Source of the DNA: Acaryochloris sp. IP29b_bin.148
GTDB taxonomy: Bacteria > Cyanobacteriota > Cyanobacteriia > Thermosynechococcales > Thermosynechococcaceae
Assembly (NCBI RefSeq): GCF_028285565.1
Contig: NZ_JANQOY010000239.1
Coordinates: 1 to 64,000, forward strand
Reading direction: 5' to 3'
Length of the DNA: 64,000 nucleotides
Position 1 is the first letter of the stretch. Every line of letters begins with the position of its first letter. The translations under genes were made by a program, and so were the position numbers. Shown here in pieces: positions 61,172 through 64,000 of the stretch. The notes under the pieces were generated by a model that was not told where the DNA came from, did no database searches, and saw only the letters and a program-made list of their open reading frames with translations.

Positions 61172-61771
61172 TTAAAAAGATGATCCAGGCGTTTTTAAGA
61201 AGTCTATTTCGGCCTGAGTAGAGTCTCGATTAAGGATGGCGTTACGGTGGGGGAAGCGACCAAAGCGGTTAATGATATCTCGATGCCGCACTGCAAAGTC
61301 AATATAGCGCTCGAAGGTATCCTTTAAAAGAGGTTCAGCTTCTGCGGCCAGACGTTGGAACAGTTGAAGGCAATATTCTTGGTCGGCTAAGGATTCAGAA
61401 TGCTCTAAAGGTAGGTAGAAGAACACCCGCTGTATGGGACGTAAGGTTTGATCGGTGGCGTTTTTAAGACCTTGTTTACAGAGCGTGCTTGCGATCGCAT
61501 CATAAGCAAACGCCTCTGCCGTGCCCCGAAACATATTGCGAGAAAACTGATCCGTCAGCAAAATCAACGCCAGTACTCCCAATGGCGTCTGTCGCCATTG
61601 CTCTAGTTCGCCGCTTATCACTCTGGGCAAATAGCTAGAAAAACGAGCTTTGATTTCGGCATCAACCTCAGGATTCTTTGACCACCAGAATTTAGAGCGC
61701 TGTTGGGCAACCTCCATATCATCCTGGCTCGACCCAAACCAAAACTCGCAAATTGTGTCAGGGGATTCCAT
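61172..61771 (-). CDS. DUF924 family protein
   Basis: Helical protein of 199 residues. The start CEFWFGSSQDD and the block LALILLTDQFSRNMFRGTAEAFAYD, then FFYLPLEHSESLADQE, HRDIINRFGRFPHRNAILNR and the C-terminal EIDFLKT identify DUF924 (YPR/UCP type). The family has TPR-like fold and unknown function. No signal peptide or membrane helix is seen. It is divergent from the EEP-family gene at 61.9 kb. Confidence 0.92.
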   Translation of the reverse strand: MESPDTICEFWFGSSQDDMEVAQQRSKFWWSKNPEVDAEIKARFSSYLPRVISGELEQWRQTPLGVLALILLTDQFSRNMFRGTAEAFAYDAIASTLCKQGLKNATDQTLRPIQRVFFYLPLEHSESLADQEYCLQLFQRLAAEAEPLLKDTFERYIDFAVRHRDIINRFGRFPHRNAILNRDSTQAEIDFLKTPGSSF

Positions 61772-61918
61772 CCATTTAAGTTTCTATGAAAGAATCTAGG
61801 AGCTATGGCCAAAGACTCCGCCAAGCGCTATACCGAGAACCTTGAGTTCTAACCTAGTTTCCAGGTTAACCTAACCTCCGTCTCCCTTACCTTTATCGCT
61901 TCTAGAGATTGAATATTC

Positions 61919-62860
61919 ATGCATCAGCTGATTTCTAACATTCTGTTACTACTGAGTGGATTGCTGGTGCTGCTTTACTACAGTCCTTTGAAATTCCGCT
62001 GGCCCTTAGCCGTCCTCGTTGAATTGTGGCCTTATTGGGGAGTGATTCCATTCGTGAGTCTTGCTTTAGTGGTATCAATCCCTCGCTTGCGGCATCAGAT
62101 GCTTCGTGTGGGTTTGGCAACACTCCTGTTCGTATTAATTGGGGCACCTGTTTTTGGTTGGGTGGGTTTCCCCTCTTCTGGGGCTGCTCCAGAAGGCTTG
62201 CGAGTGATGGCCTACAACCTTTGGATTGACAACCCCAATCCAAAGGCCATCGAACAGTCTATTTTGCGTGAAGACCCAGATATTCTATTTCTTTCAGAAG
62301 TAAGTCAAGCCATGATGGCTGAGCTGCGATCGCAACTCGATTTTCCCTATAGCTACCGAACAAGCGGTAGCAACAATGCCCTATTGAGTCAATATCCTAT
62401 CTTAGACGCCACGACCGAGGACTTTGGGGTGAAGACGAGGGGGCAGACCTTTAGTCTGGTCGCCAAGCTGCAACTTGAGAACGATATTGTAACGGTGATT
62501 GGGATTCACCCACCAGTGCCCCTGATCCAGACATTTTTTCATATCCGCAATCAACAGCTGGATACCTTTGCCAAGGCAAGCCAAGCGGTTGAGGGCAAAT
62601 TGATGGTGTTGGGGGATTTTAATGCTACCCCCTGGTCTGCTCATTTTCAGCGTTTTGAGCGTCTGAGTCAGCTGCAGAATACAGGCCATCGTCGGTGGAT
62701 CTGGGCAACTTGGTATTTTAACCAGACGCTAAAGACCCGATATATCAAAATTCCCCTGGATCATATCGAAACACGTGGGTTTAAAGTCTTAAAAACTTGG
62801 ACTGGCCAGACGGGTGGTTCCGATCACAAACCTGTGATTACAGTTCTTGAGCCTGCTTAA
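61919..62860 (+). CDS. Endonuclease/exonuclease/phosphatase (EEP) family membrane protein
   Basis: Protein of 313 residues. Three N-terminal hydrophobic helices (about 5-90, ISNILLLLSGLLVLLYYSP; PFVSLALVVSI; LATLLFVLIGAPVFG) are followed by an exported EEP domain: MAYNLWIDNPNPKAIEQSIL, DILFLSEVS (Glu), VIGIHPPVP, GDFNATPWS, LDHIETRG and the final SDHKPVI. The domain probably faces the periplasm and may hydrolyse a phosphodiester of lipid, nucleotide or DNA. The same fold appears in xthA at 12 kb, but this protein is unrelated in use. Cyanobacterial relatives are common. Confidence 0.88.
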   Translation: MHQLISNILLLLSGLLVLLYYSPLKFRWPLAVLVELWPYWGVIPFVSLALVVSIPRLRHQMLRVGLATLLFVLIGAPVFGWVGFPSSGAAPEGLRVMAYNLWIDNPNPKAIEQSILREDPDILFLSEVSQAMMAELRSQLDFPYSYRTSGSNNALLSQYPILDATTEDFGVKTRGQTFSLVAKLQLENDIVTVIGIHPPVPLIQTFFHIRNQQLDTFAKASQAVEGKLMVLGDFNATPWSAHFQRFERLSQLQNTGHRRWIWATWYFNQTLKTRYIKIPLDHIETRGFKVLKTWTGQTGGSDHKPVITVLEPA

Positions 62861-62876
62861 GTGAGTGTAGCTTGCC

Positions 62877-63371
62877 TCACCAACCCCAGGTCCCAGCACC
62901 GCCCTTAAAGGGACCGACGATATCTTGTGTCACCCAGCCGCCATAGAAATCCCCAGATTGGGCTTGAACCACCTCACCATCGACGGTGCAACGGTCCATC
63001 CGACTGGGATAGAAGGCCACATAATCTTTGAGGTCCGCAAAGCGAGGCGTGGGGTTGGTATAAAACCAGGCAACATTTTCCTCGGTGCGATCGCCCACCG
63101 TTACCGTGTAATAGCTCGCCGATCCTTTCCATTCACAAAAAGTAGAGCGTCGAGTTTGCTGCAAATACGCCATTTGAATGTCAGTGGGTGGAATATAGTA
63201 CACCGGTGGATGGCTCGTCTCTAGGACGCGCTTGGCATGGTGAGTGTCGGCCAGGATCACCCCATTAAACGTCACCTGAATCTGTTTGGGTGAATCTTCC
63301 AGGCGGGGTGGTCGAGGGTAATCCCAAACGGATTCTTGGCCAGGGCCAGGTTCAATGCGGTTTAGGGGCAT
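62877..63371 (-). CDS. DUF427 domain protein
   Basis: Protein of 164 residues from ATG 63371 (MPLNRIEPGPGQESVWDYPR); an upstream open frame to 63485 runs into the preceding gene and is not family-like. DUF427 signatures are WDYPRPPRLE, VLADTHHAKRVLETSHPPVYYIP, RSTFCEWKGSASYYTV, and VAFYPSRMDRCTVDGE, followed by DFYGGWVTQDIVGPFKGGAG. The family is a small beta fold of unknown catalytic role; DUF427 proteins accompany various oxidoreductases. It converges with the EEP gene, 16 bp apart. Confidence 0.93.
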   Translation of the reverse strand: MPLNRIEPGPGQESVWDYPRPPRLEDSPKQIQVTFNGVILADTHHAKRVLETSHPPVYYIPPTDIQMAYLQQTRRSTFCEWKGSASYYTVTVGDRTEENVAWFYTNPTPRFADLKDYVAFYPSRMDRCTVDGEVVQAQSGDFYGGWVTQDIVGPFKGGAGTWGW

Positions 63372-63481
63372 GGAGCAATCGTTCCTGTGTAACGCGTCTG
63401 TCTTGAGCGTAGCGCTGATCAGCTCATAGGAGTGTGAATTTCGAAGCTCTCGCGGTGTTAATAAGGGCAGTGTGATTCCCT

Positions 63482-64000
63482 TCAACCGCTAGTCAAACTG
63501 AATACTGCTGTTTGATCACGACTTTCAACCGCACCTAAGGCTTTAAGAGAAGCCTTCTGAGCCATCGTCAACCCCGTCGTCCCCGTGATATTCATCCCGT
63601 CATACAGCGGCTTCACTTTTAACACCCCTTGACACTCGCCCGTCGGCACCTGCCAAATCCGTAATGTCTGATCCTGTGACCCACTTGCTAGCTGAAGCGG
63701 TGCCTTATCCTTAGACGACAATGGTGGCAAAAACACCAACGATCTCACCTCATTTTCATGCCCCTCAAAGGTTCCTATACATCTTCCCGTAGACAGGTCC
63801 CATAGCTTGATCGTATGGTCCAAACTCCCACTTGCTAATAGTCTCCCATCGGGACTGAAGGCCACCGTATACACACCATTGGTATGCCCCATCATGTGTT
63901 GTCGGCACTCGCCTGTCTCCACCTCCCAGACTTTAATGGTGTGGTCAAAACTGCCGCTTGCCAAGAATTGACCATCGGGGCTAAAGGCCACTGAGTACAC
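63482..64000 (-). CDS. C-terminal end of a WD40-repeat protein, NB-ARC/STAND receptor-like (cut at the right edge)
   Basis: The minus-strand frame is open to the window edge, giving the last 172 residues. Three WD40 repeats are visible: VAFSPDGQFLASGSFDHTIK, VAFSPDGRLLASGSLDHTIK and a third with an inserted PPLSSKDKAPL loop before LASGSQDQTLRIW. After the propeller comes the tail GMNITGTTGLTMAQKASLKA followed by LGAVE. I know this tail from cyanobacterial NB-ARC or NACHT proteins whose last domain is WD40, so a STAND NTPase domain is expected in the missing part. The stop codon at 63482 lies 110 bp from the DUF427 start in the same direction. Confidence 0.85.
   Translation of the reverse strand: MYSVAFSPDGQFLASGSFDHTIKVWEVETGECRQHMMGHTNGVYTVAFSPDGRLLASGSLDHTIKLWDLSTGRCIGTFEGHENEVRSLVFLPPLSSKDKAPLQLASGSQDQTLRIWQVPTGECQGVLKVKPLYDGMNITGTTGLTMAQKASLKALGAVESRDQTAVFSLTSG

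Noticed and set aside
61919-62860. Possible secreted DNase toxin
   Set aside because: It has N-terminal membrane helices typical of common EEP-family membrane phosphoesterases, and no immunity or secretion gene beside it.

Overview
The window reads as a chromosomal segment of a unicellular cyanobacterium. GCGATCGC (HIP1-type) octamers are scattered through it. Base composition is moderate. The gene set is cyanobacterial: SLH-domain iron porins, CruA lycopene cyclase, MenB for phylloquinone, a PaO-type Rieske oxygenase, a DUF3727 protein and a sphS/sphR-like pair. The gene mix would suit an Acaryochloris-like organism, but that is an inference and no marker here settles it. I see no rRNA, CRISPR array, prophage or intact insertion sequence. 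There is one tRNA, tRNA-Arg(UCU).

Layout, left to right. 1-6.3 kb: the N-terminal part of an inverse-autotransporter-type outer-membrane protein, a two-subunit sodium:solute symporter (DUF4212 plus VC_2705-like), a possible orphan Imm32-like protein, and an M48 protease with TPRs. 7-17.7 kb: housekeeping genes (lepA, ruvC, a small membrane/VOC-like protein with menB, xthA, rlmD), a PhoR/PhoB-type two-component pair (sphS/sphR-like) and an EamA transporter. 18-22 kb: two tandem, very similar SLH/OprB iron-uptake porins, each with its own terminator. 22.5-28.1 kb: an F420-ligase-like membrane protein, then the compact run GNAT - ruvX - DUF3727 - mltG - yqeG. 28.6-33.1 kb: a Rieske PaO-family oxygenase, a PfkB sugar/adenosine kinase, the tRNA, a fibrillin-like hypothetical and an RsmB-type methyltransferase.

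33.5-38.0 kb holds the most unusual locus. A membrane-anchored TPR GTPase is followed 23 bp later by a 1045-residue protein that joins a GAP1-N-like N-terminal domain, a caspase-like protease with an intact His/Cys dyad, an EF-hand loop, a transmembrane helix and a seven-blade WD40 propeller. It looks like an NTP-switched, protease-executed conflict or cell-death system. The right edge of the window carries the C-terminal end of another WD40 protein, with a tail like those of NB-ARC/STAND receptors.

38-46.8 kb: a NikL-like periplasmic protein, a PIN-PhoH ATPase, a receiver - dCache histidine kinase - receiver/PAS/GGDEF/EAL signalling cluster, and a coiled-coil membrane protein. 46.9-54.5 kb: a nucleobase permease, a second EamA transporter, sppA, aroH, a CBS-pair protein, and a DUF5691/SWIM pair. 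54.8-64 kb: a small lipoprotein, a tiny membrane protein, cruA, a fused FAD monooxygenase-epoxide hydrolase, DUF924, an EEP-family phosphoesterase, DUF427, and the WD40 fragment. Gene functions are assigned from recognised motifs without database searches. Starts are chosen by RBS, ATG preference and family fit, and are noted where uncertain.
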